This document shows positions 18,172 to 26,344 of a DNA stretch of 64,000 nt, one piece after another. The position numbers were made by a program, and so were the translations under genes. The stretch comes from Sulfitobacter sp. JL08 (GTDB lineage Bacteria; Pseudomonadota; Alphaproteobacteria; Rhodobacterales; Rhodobacteraceae): the NCBI RefSeq assembly GCF_003352045.1, contig NZ_CP025815.1:2852001-2916000 (forward strand), given 5' to 3'. Within the stretch, counting starts at the first letter, position 1, and each line of letters opens with the position of its first letter. The notes beneath the pieces are model-generated. The model searched no databases. It saw only the letters and a list, made by a program, of their open reading frames with translations, and had not been told where the DNA came from.

Positions 18172-18288
18172 GTCGGCGTTGAACTGAATTGTAAGAGGGG
18201 AATGACCTTTGGGCTGTTCCCGCCTCCTTACTTGATATGGCCCTTTGGTTTTCAGAGATGGCCATCGCGATTTTAATGGAACAAAAAC

Positions 18289-18561
18289 TTGATAGAAATT
18301 AACTGGGGAACCCCCATAACATTAGTTCTGTCGCCAGAAGGCGGCACCAAGAAATTCACCACCATAGAACAGGCCTCACACTGGCTTCGGAAAAAGTGGC
18401 CGGTTGCCGATCGCTACCGAGACGTTGCGGTTGGTCGGATTGATGCGGCGATGCATTGTATGGGTACGGTTGGCTCGGCCCGCAAAGCTTTCCTTGCGGC
18501 AGCGAACACTGCTGGCTTCAAGCTGGACCATGCGAACACCGGAACAACACCCATTCTTTGA
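18289..18561 (+). CDS. DUF982 protein
   Basis: The 90 residues fit DUF982: an N-terminal W-x-x-P strand, FTTIEQASHWLRKKWPVAD near residue 24, and RDVAVGRIDAAMHCMG with ARKAFLAAANTAGF at the end. This small alpha/beta family is common in rhizobia and roseobacters and has no known function. The start is TTG at 18289. It lies 118 bp after the cold-shock gene. Confidence 0.8.
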   Translation: MIEINWGTPITLVLSPEGGTKKFTTIEQASHWLRKKWPVADRYRDVAVGRIDAAMHCMGTVGSARKAFLAAANTAGFKLDHANTGTTPIL

Positions 18562-18692
18562 TCATTGCGGCGCAACGCCTGCGTCACTCGTGGATCACCA
18601 TTCAGACTCAGGACGTCGGAAATATCAGCCCATCCAAAGCCTGGCGGACCGTGTCGCGGCCCCAGTGATAAGCTCAACAAGGAGACCACCAG

Positions 18693-18942
18693 ATCACTAG
18701 TCTTACAAACACCACATTGTTGAAAAGCACCAAACCACGCGCGGAAACGCTGATGGACAAAACTACGCGCGCAGTAACCGAAATCCTTGACGAAGAAACG
18801 GAAAAACGCAGAATCAAGACAGATCGTCTTCGCAAGGCTCGCCTCGAGAGAGGCTAACGCGCTAGCCGAGACGCCAACGCCAATGGCAAAGTCCGGTACA
18901 GCCCGCAAAAAGCCCCCGGCCAAGGCTGCCAGAAAGAGCTGA
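18693..18942 (+). pseudogene. DKTTR-motif small protein, broken paralog
   Basis: The frame aligns with the protein at 14183-14395 (ETLMDKTTRAV, RLRKARLER). An AAGGAG site at 18679-18684 points to codon ATC at 18693, where the paralog alignment also places the start; there is no ATG or GTG at that place. A stop follows at 18855 after ARLERG. Removing one G there restores a frame that continues through ANALAETPTPMAKSG and a basic tail to TGA at 18942. A one-base insertion therefore probably truncated it. A shorter product could start at ATG 18753. Confidence 0.6.
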
Positions 18943-19020
18943 AACGCGCCTGGTCCGGAACGCATCAGATTGCCCAGAACACGAGGGCAGTTTCAGGCCC
19001 GACATACGAAAGGTACCAGA

Positions 19021-20016
19021 ATGCAACCCTCCGAATGGACCCGGGTCCTCGCCAAATATCGCGAACCTATCCTCTCCCGCAGTATCTTCGAACTGATCGT
19101 GACCCTTGCGCCTTTTGTGGCGATTTGGGCTCTGGCCTGGTGGGTGCTGTCGATCAGCCCTTGGCTGGCAATGGCGCTGGCGATTGCCAATGCGGCGTTC
19201 CTGGTCCGCTTATTCATGATCCAGCACGATTGTGGTCACGGCGCGTTCTTCAAAAACCGCCGGGTAGGCGATTGGATGGGTCGGTTTATAGGGGTTTTAA
19301 CGCTGACGCCATATGACATATGGCGCAAAACCCACTCAATTCACCATGCGACGACCGGCAATCTCGACAAGCGAGGCGTCGGCGACTTACCCACACTGAC
19401 AGTCCGGGAGTATCGGGAAAAGAATTGGGTCGGCAGGGCGTCGTATCGCTTGGTCCGCAATCCGCTATTCTTGTTCGGTGTCATCCCATTCTACACGTTT
19501 TTTCTGCAGAACCGGCTTCCTGTCGGTTTGATGCGATCAGGATGGCGGTATTGGTTCAGCGCTCTGGCAACCAACGTCGTTATCGGAGCCGCGCTTGCAA
19601 CAATCGGTTGGCTGGGCGGTTGGGACGTGCTGTTGTTCGTGTTCCTGCCGACCATGCTTTTGGCCGCAAGTACGGGGATGTGGCTCTTCTACGTCCAGCA
19701 CCAGTTCGAAGACACCTTCTGGGACCATGAGGGAGACTGGAACGTGCACGATGCCGCCTTCAACGGAAGTTCGCACTACGATCTGCCTGGTATTCTGCGT
19801 TGGATAACCGCGAACATCGGTGTTCACCATGTGCATCACCTAGCCAGCCGCATTCCCTTCTATCGCTTGGGCGAGGTCGTCCGAGACCACGATATCCTTG
19901 CGCAGTCCCGGCGCCTTACGCTTTGGGAGAGTTTCCGCTGTGCGCGGCTTCACCTCTGGGACGAGAACAGTCGCAAACTATTGTCATTTTCGGATGCGCG
20001 GGCGCTTGCGACGTAA
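19021..20016 (+). CDS. fatty acid desaturase
   Basis: From the ATG at 19021 (AAAGG just upstream) the protein is 331 residues with four or more membrane helices and the three histidine boxes of membrane diiron desaturases: HDCGH (69-73), HSIHH (105-109) and HHVHH (269-273). It inserts double bonds in membrane lipid acyl chains at the inner membrane, using oxygen and an electron donor. Box pattern and length fit the DesA-type acyl-lipid class. Position specificity cannot be read. Its place after cold-shock and DUF982 genes fits membrane adaptation to low temperature. Confidence 0.9.
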   Translation: MQPSEWTRVLAKYREPILSRSIFELIVTLAPFVAIWALAWWVLSISPWLAMALAIANAAFLVRLFMIQHDCGHGAFFKNRRVGDWMGRFIGVLTLTPYDIWRKTHSIHHATTGNLDKRGVGDLPTLTVREYREKNWVGRASYRLVRNPLFLFGVIPFYTFFLQNRLPVGLMRSGWRYWFSALATNVVIGAALATIGWLGGWDVLLFVFLPTMLLAASTGMWLFYVQHQFEDTFWDHEGDWNVHDAAFNGSSHYDLPGILRWITANIGVHHVHHLASRIPFYRLGEVVRDHDILAQSRRLTLWESFRCARLHLWDENSRKLLSFSDARALAT

Positions 20017-20409
20017 AGATGTGCGCAGGATCGCCGGCTAACCTTCCTCAATGTGAGCGTGACGGGCCTTCAACTACAATTCCAGTGTGAATGCTCCCAA
20101 GCCCTCCCATCAAAAGAAAGGGCAAATGTGGCCGACTTTTACACCGCCCGCGACAGCACAATACTGCCGCTATCATGGCCGAGTATTGCTGCGTCGTTCA
20201 CGGCAGAGGTTATGGACGATTTGCGCAACCCGATAGGGTAGCCCACAAGTCCGCTTCTCATCAGTTGGGGCTTAAGTTCTCGCTGCGACCAGCATGAACG
20301 GCCGGTTTCTCCACCGCATAGCAGCGGACTCAATCATGCTGGTGCCGCATTTCCCATGCTGTGAGCGCGCGCAGCGAGCAACACGAACTCAACCTGTCAC
20401 ATGCTGGTG
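20017..20409. other. intergenic region with mosaic repeats
   Basis: There is no gene here. At 20290-20400 the sequence (CATGAACGGCCGGTTTCTCC, GCGCGCAGCGAG) resembles 61150-61250, another piece of the dispersed intergenic repeats. Confidence 0.5.
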
Positions 20410-20560
20410 AAGGCGGCTTTGGGCTCGATGCAGTCATTCGACTATTTTTCTTTGTCGACCGGTTCGTCGCGTTAAGCAGCCGTTCACAACCGGAAATTCG
20501 AAGTTTTGGTTCTAAACGACTGCTTTCACCAGGACCAGACGTTCGCGGCACTTTGCACCA
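20410..20560. repeat. dispersed intergenic repeat R1, copy A
   Basis: About 150 bp running from GGGCTCGATGCAGTCATTCG to the CACCAGGACCAGACGTTCGC region. It is nearly identical to 22490-22640 and partly shared with 27928-28075, 53628-53775 and 24340-24475. With copy B it flanks the cyclase/TPR gene as direct repeats. Confidence 0.85.
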
Positions 20561-20688
20561 ATGAACGCAACGCGGACATAGCTGCCAGAGAAGTGAATTT
20601 CGGTGAGCTCAATTCGGCAATACTGAAATGCTTAACGGTTAGGTCACGCCACAAATTGAAGCTTCCAGCACTCTGTTCGAAGTCGACT

Positions 20689-22413
20689 TTAACCGGACGC
20701 ATTGGCAGGGCTTGGCAGTCCGGCACTCTCTGCGAGTGGCAACATCTCTGCCATGATCTTTTCGTCACGGTATAGTTCCTGCATTCGTATGAACTCAGAA
20801 GTCAGGCTCGGATCGTCCGCGAGCGTCGCCGCGATCAACTGGCGCGCACGCTCTACATCTCCATGCTTCATACTGACGACCGCGCGGTAGATGCGTGAGC
20901 ATCGTGTTTGGAATGGCAGTTTACTTGCCCATGCGAGCATGTCATCAAATTTGCCCATGGAGAAATACGCGCGTATGCGGTTTTCTAAGATCCATACTGG
21001 AATGAAGGGATCCATTGTTTCGGCGCGTTCAAGCAATTCCAGGCCTTTTTCCGGATCGCCATTGAAGATGTGAAAGGCCGCAACCAAGCCAATAATATGA
21101 GCATTGTTGGGGGCCAGTTCCATAGCGCGTTCATAATGAATTTGCGCCTTGTCGAAATCACGGTGCATGCGCAGTTGCATGTTGCCCATGATACGGTGTG
21201 CATCGGCATCTTCCGGATCCAGGCGCAATGCCGTCTCGATCATTCGTTGCCCAGTATCGAAGTCGAAATCATCTAGATTCGAAGCCGAGCACACCTTCAT
21301 CGAGTAACCTCGACTGAAACTCTTGTCCTCTGCAATCGCACGGTCGAACCACTCAACGGCTTCGCGGTAATTTTCGATCGTAACGCCTCCCATGCGGTGC
21401 AGATCCATCCCGCGAAGATAATACTCGTATGCAGTCATCGATTCCGGGCGTTTCAGCTTTGCCGCTTGGATCTCAGCCTGCTCGATCCGCCCGAAAACAG
21501 TTGAAGCCACGCGGACAACTACGTCGTCCAGCATATCCAGTAATTCCAGGAAATCGCGCTGGATTCTGTCACTCCAAACAACTGCACCGGTGTCGCCATT
21601 GTAAAGCGAAACGCTGAACCGGATGCGATTGCCTAACTTGCGCACGGATCCGGTAAGGACAAAACCAACCCCTGCCTTGCGACCAATTTCCACCGGGTCA
21701 CGGTAGCGCAATTCGTTGGCTGCGGTGCGCGAAACAACAAAGAGACCTTGGACACGGCTTAGTTCAAGTATCAGGTCCTCTGCCAGACCATCGGCAAGGA
21801 AGGTCTGATCCTCGTCCGCAGAAGACGAGGTGCGAAACGGTACAACCGCGACAGAGTTCGGTCGTCGCTTGGCTGTGACATCAGGGCGCGCAGCATCAGA
21901 CTGGTATAAATGGGCCCCCATCCGTTCCCTGACCCTGTAGACGGTTATGGGATCGGAAATGCCTTTGAATTGCCGCTGCACCGGTGGATCAAACTTGCAG
22001 GGAGACGCGCGACGGACCTGTGAGAAAAACGCATCAGAAACAAGTATATCACCAGGTGCCGCATCAGATTGAATGCGAGCCGTAAGATTGACGCCATCTC
22101 CTAGCAGATCTTCACCATCGACAATAACATCAGCCAAGTGGAGACCATACCGCATAGCATTAACGTCACCTTGAGCAGCCAAGCGGGCGCGGCTCTCAAG
22201 TGCAGCCAGCATCGCATTGCGCGGGCTAGAAAATTCCGCGAGAATGCTATCGCCCGCCTTGTTAAAGACCCGCCCTTTGTTGCTTTCCACAGCGGTCTTT
22301 ATGGCCTTTAAACGGGACGCGATGTCGATGACTGCCCTTTCCTCGTCTTGCTCCATAGCAGCGGTTGAGGATACGGCGTCTGCCATAAATATTGCGGCAA
22401 GCCTGCGCTCCAT
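20689..22413 (-). CDS. class III cyclase with TolB-like and TPR domains
   Basis: From the ATG at 22413 (AGGGAGA upstream) the protein is 574 residues. Residues 1-170 are a class III nucleotide cyclase domain with metal-binding Asp12 and Asp55, and the GDGVNLTARI block (Asn109, Arg113). The lysine that normally sits four residues before the second Asp is shifted by one. Residues about 190-310 resemble the TolB N-terminal-like module (VAVVPFRTSS, GLAEDLILELSR, LTGSVRK), and about 330-570 are TPR helices. Such proteins are cytoplasmic or membrane-associated signal proteins in alphaproteobacteria. The gene stands alone between two direct R1 repeats. Confidence 0.85.
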   Translation of the reverse strand: MERRLAAIFMADAVSSTAAMEQDEERAVIDIASRLKAIKTAVESNKGRVFNKAGDSILAEFSSPRNAMLAALESRARLAAQGDVNAMRYGLHLADVIVDGEDLLGDGVNLTARIQSDAAPGDILVSDAFFSQVRRASPCKFDPPVQRQFKGISDPITVYRVRERMGAHLYQSDAARPDVTAKRRPNSVAVVPFRTSSSADEDQTFLADGLAEDLILELSRVQGLFVVSRTAANELRYRDPVEIGRKAGVGFVLTGSVRKLGNRIRFSVSLYNGDTGAVVWSDRIQRDFLELLDMLDDVVVRVASTVFGRIEQAEIQAAKLKRPESMTAYEYYLRGMDLHRMGGVTIENYREAVEWFDRAIAEDKSFSRGYSMKVCSASNLDDFDFDTGQRMIETALRLDPEDADAHRIMGNMQLRMHRDFDKAQIHYERAMELAPNNAHIIGLVAAFHIFNGDPEKGLELLERAETMDPFIPVWILENRIRAYFSMGKFDDMLAWASKLPFQTRCSRIYRAVVSMKHGDVERARQLIAATLADDPSLTSEFIRMQELYRDEKIMAEMLPLAESAGLPSPANASG

Positions 22414-22489
22414 GAGTCTCCCTTTCAATCCAAAACCTAGCGAACCTTGCAGCTTAGGCAAAGGTCTAGAGTTTTCGTTTGGCGCGGAC

Positions 22490-22640
22490 GGAAGATGGCC
22501 GCTCTGGGCTCGATGCAGTCATTCGACTGTTTTTCTCTGATGACCGGTTCGTCGCATTAAGCAGCCGTTCACAACCGGAAATTCGAAGTTTTGGTTCTAA
22601 ACGACTGCTTTCACCAGGACCGGACTTTCGCTGCGGTTGC
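22490..22640. repeat. dispersed intergenic repeat R1, copy B
   Basis: Close to identical to 20410-20560 and in the same orientation, including the shared run GTTCACAACCGGAAATTCG. It lies upstream of the cyclase/TPR gene start. Confidence 0.85.
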
Positions 22641-22814
22641 GACGTATGTCTCACATGCGGACTAAGCGGCCGTCGAGAGCCGGGTCACTAACTGAGCTGG
22701 CGACCGGGACCCGGGCCCCTCGACATTCAGTCCCAGACTTATGTACTCTGAGTCAGCCAGACGGGCTAAAATGTACGTTGCGGTTTCAGGATATGTTTGC
22801 AGTGGGATCAGTCT
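22641..22814. other. leader region of the crotonase-family gene
   Basis: Non-coding DNA between the R1 repeat and the enoyl-CoA hydratase-like gene. A promoter must be here or in the repeat, but none is clear. Confidence 0.3.
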
Positions 22815-23585
22815 ATGTTTGAGCATGTCGCAATCGATGTCGTTTCAGGGGTCGGTTGGCTTCGTTTCGATCGGCCACGGGTCAATGCCTTCGATCGCCA
22901 AATGCTTGATGAAACCGAGGCGGCATTTGATTTGCTTCTCGCCAACGAAACAGCCCGTGTAATTGTGCTCGGATCGACCAACCCAAAGTATTTCAGCGCT
23001 GGAGCTGACCTCGAAACATTCCGGAACATTTCGTCGGAAGCTATCGATGACTGGGTCACTACGTGCCACCGGTTGGCCAGAAGAATCCGCAGCGGACCAA
23101 AGCCAGTGATTGCATGTATCCGAGGTGTTGCGGTTGGAGGCGGCCTTGAGATGTCTCTCCACGCCGACCGGCGCTTCTCGGCGCGCGACGCTCAGCTGGG
23201 ACAACCTGAGGTCAATATTGCCTTCGTCCCACCTGTTGCCGGTACCCAGGCTTTGGTTCGCTTGGTGGGGCGCAGCGCGGCACTCAAGATTCTGTATTCG
23301 GGCGAATTGATTGATGCCGAAGAGGCGCTCAAAATCGGTCTCGTGGATGAGATCCATGATGCGGGAGAGATTGAGGCCACGGTCCAAGTATTCTGTGAGC
23401 AACTAGCCACCAAACCCCCGAACGCGCTTGCTGCAATCCGTCGCTGCCTTGCTGATGGCGGTGATACGACATTCGCGGAGGGAATGGCGATGGAGGCGCA
23501 TGAGGCGTGCGTACTCGCAGAGCACCCAAATTTTCGGGAAGGGATAGAAGCTTTCCTCAACCGTCGTCCCCCAAACTGGACATGA
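22815..23585 (+). CDS. enoyl-CoA hydratase/isomerase (crotonase) family protein
   Basis: The 256-residue protein has the crotonase signature: SAGADLETF near residue 62 (oxyanion hole), IRGVAVGGGLEMSLHADRRF with the first catalytic-position Glu, and GQPEVNIAFVP with the second. It would act on an acyl-CoA in the cytoplasm (hydration, isomerisation or a related step). The usual P-G-A-GG-T-Q segment reads PPVAGTQ. The ATG at 22815 is preferred over a TTG six codons earlier. No other acyl-CoA gene is adjacent, so the pathway is unknown. Confidence 0.85.
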   Translation: MFEHVAIDVVSGVGWLRFDRPRVNAFDRQMLDETEAAFDLLLANETARVIVLGSTNPKYFSAGADLETFRNISSEAIDDWVTTCHRLARRIRSGPKPVIACIRGVAVGGGLEMSLHADRRFSARDAQLGQPEVNIAFVPPVAGTQALVRLVGRSAALKILYSGELIDAEEALKIGLVDEIHDAGEIEATVQVFCEQLATKPPNALAAIRRCLADGGDTTFAEGMAMEAHEACVLAEHPNFREGIEAFLNRRPPNWT

Positions 23586-23694
23586 GAAGGCAAATGGACG
23601 GGGGATAACGATGGCCCGACTGTCTGATAAACTCTACCTATCTTCCTTTATCTGATCAAAGGCGACAGGTCCGCTCCGGGCTCTCTGCGGCCAT

Positions 23695-24325
23695 CCGGTC
23701 GATATTGTCGGACGGCCGCTTAGCGGAGCCAGGCACTCACTCGGGCAGGCTATTAGGCCCCGGCTGGCCAGGCAAAGCTGGGTTGCAGTGCCTCGTAGAC
23801 CGGGCGACCATCCGATGGTTTCGGGTAGCCTTTGCTCTCGTCCCAGAACGCGTGATAAGTTGCATCAGGAAACGCCGCATCGTCGTAGCCCATTACGTTT
23901 GGCACAGCGACCCGGATGCGCTTCTCCTTATCGTCCAGCATGAGAGCTGCCCCGCATTCAGAGCAGGTGCAAAGCTCCAGCGGACCGTCTGGGTTGTCCT
24001 TGTTGAACGGTTGTCTAGCCATCTTCTCGGGATGATCGGCTGTTAAATCACCCCAGTTGAAGAAAGCCACATGTGTGTGCTGCTGGCCGGTCACCGATTT
24101 GCAAACATTGCAGTGGCATTCATGGTTGTCGATCGGTTCGCCGGAGGCGGTTACACGCACGTGGTCGCATCCACCCTGATATTGGCTGGCCATTTAATCC
24201 TCCCTTTTTATCGGCACCAGTCAATCCGGCACCTTGCGTCACAAGCATAGCACAGCGCCCGGCGAGTCGCGAAATTCTCGTCGGTATCGAATGTTGTGAT
24301 CGAGCCAAATGTCGCAAAAGGGCTC
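23695..24325. repeat. 631-bp direct duplication, copy 2
   Basis: This copy is collinear with 17004-17634. Flanking sequences differ immediately on both sides, so the edges are sharp. Confidence 0.95.
23753..24193 (-). CDS. GFA/CENP-V-type zinc protein, copy 2
   Basis: This 146-residue protein equals copy 1 except for Asn29, Gly81 and Gly129. It has the same zinc-binding cysteines (ECHCNVCKS and CTCSECGAAL). Gly81 after the last CxxC is the normal family residue, which suggests this copy is the more original or better-functioning one. A GGGAGGATTAA ribosome site is kept. It is probably a cytoplasmic glutathione-adduct or formaldehyde-related protein, with no function proven by sequence alone. 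Confidence 0.85.
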   Translation of the reverse strand: MASQYQGGCDHVRVTASGEPIDNHECHCNVCKSVTGQQHTHVAFFNWGDLTADHPEKMARQPFNKDNPDGPLELCTCSECGAALMLDDKEKRIRVAVPNVMGYDDAAFPDATYHAFWDESKGYPKPSDGRPVYEALQPSFAWPAGA

Positions 24326-24339
24326 AAAGCGGAAGTTCA

Positions 24340-24475
24340 CAGTTTTTTGGCGAGTGTCTGCTGTGTCGCGTCAAGCCGCCGTTAGCGACTGAAAATTCGA
24401 AACTTTTGTTCCGAATGGCTGCTTTTACCGGCACCAGACGTTCGCTGCACTCTGTATTAATGACCGCCTTGCGGA
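24340..24475. repeat. dispersed intergenic repeat R1-like, copy E
   Basis: Shares GAGTGTCTGCTGTGT, AAAATTCGAA, GGCTGCTTTTACCGGCACC and AGACGTTCGCTGCACTCTG with the R1 family. The run ends with TGTATTAATGACCGCC, also present at 51172-51190. Confidence 0.65.
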
Positions 24476-24570
24476 CTGAACGGACATTGAGCTTTTTCGC
24501 CAGATTACTTTTTATGGTAAAATGACCAATTTCACATGCGCCTAAGTCGTCTTGTGGTTTCTGCCAATAA

Positions 24571-24593
24571 GGGGCGCCAGATGCGGGCGCCCC
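24571..24593 (-). terminator. terminator of the AraC-linked sulfatase gene
   Basis: GGGGCGCC, seven-base loop, GGCGCCCC form a perfect 8-bp stem 38 bases beyond the sulfatase stop. Read on the minus strand it is followed by TTATT. It fits an intrinsic terminator. Confidence 0.7.
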
Positions 24594-24630
24594 AAAACTT
24601 GTCTCACTCTTTACTAAGTCGAAATCAGCA

Positions 24631-26190
24631 TCAGCCACCCTGATTGCGCTGCAGAGAAGACAGAACCTGATCAATAGAGAAGCTCGCCGGAGCTTGCCGG
24701 GGTGGATAGTCTTTGAAAGTCTCGAGGAACTTGCCGACAAATACTTGCGCCGGAACAAGCAAATAGAGCCGCTCAAACCGCCACATAGTGTATCCTGCCG
24801 CTTCTTCCTGCGCGCGCTCGAAAGGGTCGCTATAGAGGTCGATCAGTTTCGGTACCCGCAGTGGAACAAAGGGTTCCTCCCAAACCTCGAAGCCTTCGGC
24901 GCGTTGTTCAGCGAACACAAGTTTCCAACGGCCATATCGCAGGTTTACGAGATCACCACCGTCATTGAAGTAAAAGAACTCTTTGCGCGGCCCTTCTTCG
25001 GCTTCGCCTTTGAAGTATGGCATAAAGTCATAACCATCGAGGTGAACGGGCTCGTTCGCGTCCCCAAACGGAGCCTCGGTCAGCATGCGTTCTTTCATGT
25101 TTTCATCGCCTTGTGCCGACATGAATGTCGGAAACCAGTCAAGATGACTGATGATCTGGTTCGACTTGCGGCCCGGTTCGATGACGCCCGGCCACTTTAT
25201 CATCATGGGAACACGGTAGCCGCCTTCCCAGTTATCATTTTTTTCACCCTTAAACGGGGTGGTCCCACCATCCGGCCATGAAAAGACTTCCGCTCCGTTG
25301 TCAGTAGAGTAAATAACTACGGTATTGTCTGCGATGCCAAGCTCTTCAAGCTTGTCCAGCATTTCGCCGACCATGCCGTCATGTTCAACCATACCATCGG
25401 GATAAACACCTAAGCCAGTTACACCTTCACTCTCGGGCTTGAGCCGAGTGTTAATGTGCATCCGGGTAGTGTTGTACCAAAGAAAGAATGGCTTTTCCTG
25501 ATCTACCGCACGCTCCATGAAATCTATGGCACCCGCCGTGACTTCTTCATCAATCGTTTCCATACGCTTGCGCGTCAGTGGCCCAGTGTCTTCGATCGAA
25601 CCATCTGCACTTGCACGGATAACGCCACGCGGACCAAAGTTCTTTCTGAACTCCGGGTCTTGCGGGTAGTCAACGCTTTCAGGCTCTTCTTCTGCATTGA
25701 GGTGATAGAGATTGCCGAAGAACTCATCAAAGCCATGGTTCGTCGGTAAGTGTTCGTCGCGGTCACCAAGATGATTTTTCCCGTATTGTGCAGTCATGTA
25801 GCCAACTGACTTCATGTACTCCGCAACAGTTGGGTCCTTTTCGGACATCCCCTCCGCTGCCCCCGGTAAGCCAACTTTAAGCAAACCTGTTCGAAACCCC
25901 GACTGACCTGTAACAAAGGAGGCTCTGCCAGCAGTACACGACTGTTCGCCGTAAGCGTGCGTGAACAGCATCCCTTCATTAGCAATCCGGTCAATGTTAG
26001 GCGTCTCGTAGCCCATCATTCCTTGATTATAGGCACTGATATTCCAGTACCCCACATCGTCTCCCCAGATGACCAAATAGTTCATCGGTTTTTGGTCTTG
26101 TGCCACTGCCGTAGCGGCGGACAGTGCTAGCCCAGCGCAGAATGCAGCAGTTGCCGCTGATCCGCTGATTTTTTGAAAGAATGTCCCCAT
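24631..26190 (-). CDS. secreted sulfatase (type I, CTAGR motif)
   Basis: From the ATG at 26190 the protein is 519 residues with a signal peptide ending near AVAQ (residue 31). The metal-binding DD pair is in IWGDDVGY (44-45) and the sulfatase signature SCTAGRASFVTG holds Cys85, which is converted to formylglycine by a maturase (C-x-A-x-R type). Later motifs (GKNHLGD, IYSTDNGAE, KGEKNDNWEGG) fit the alkaline phosphatase/sulfatase fold. It should cleave sulfate esters in the periplasm. The substrate is unknown. A divergent AraC-type regulator starts 154 bp away and an intrinsic terminator follows. No maturase gene is visible in the window. Confidence 0.88.
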   Translation of the reverse strand: MGTFFQKISGSAATAAFCAGLALSAATAVAQDQKPMNYLVIWGDDVGYWNISAYNQGMMGYETPNIDRIANEGMLFTHAYGEQSCTAGRASFVTGQSGFRTGLLKVGLPGAAEGMSEKDPTVAEYMKSVGYMTAQYGKNHLGDRDEHLPTNHGFDEFFGNLYHLNAEEEPESVDYPQDPEFRKNFGPRGVIRASADGSIEDTGPLTRKRMETIDEEVTAGAIDFMERAVDQEKPFFLWYNTTRMHINTRLKPESEGVTGLGVYPDGMVEHDGMVGEMLDKLEELGIADNTVVIYSTDNGAEVFSWPDGGTTPFKGEKNDNWEGGYRVPMMIKWPGVIEPGRKSNQIISHLDWFPTFMSAQGDENMKERMLTEAPFGDANEPVHLDGYDFMPYFKGEAEEGPRKEFFYFNDGGDLVNLRYGRWKLVFAEQRAEGFEVWEEPFVPLRVPKLIDLYSDPFERAQEEAAGYTMWRFERLYLLVPAQVFVGKFLETFKDYPPRQAPASFSIDQVLSSLQRNQGG

Positions 26191-26206
26191 TCGTAACAAG
26201 CTCCCT

Positions 26207-26231
26207 TTTCTCCAAATAATTTTTGGAGAAA
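26207..26231. promoter_or_regulatory. 10-bp perfect inverted repeat before the sulfatase
   Basis: TTTCTCCAAA at 26207-26216 and TTTGGAGAAA at 26222-26231 are exact reverse complements with a 5-base spacer. They lie 17-41 bases before the sulfatase start in the region shared with the divergent AraC-type gene. It may be an operator or an RNA hairpin in the leader. Confidence 0.6.
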
Positions 26232-26344
26232 CACATTAGCACGTATGGTAAGAATAGCCTTAGCATTTCCGGCCACGCATCAGGGAATTACGTCCAAAGA
26301 AGGCGTTATCGGGTCGCGGAATGTTTGGAAGTGAGGAATAAAAT

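Noticed and set aside
18180-18245. Terminator after the cold-shock gene
   Set aside because: GAGGGGAA and TTCCCGCCTC pair only with a bulge and no T tract follows; too weak to list.
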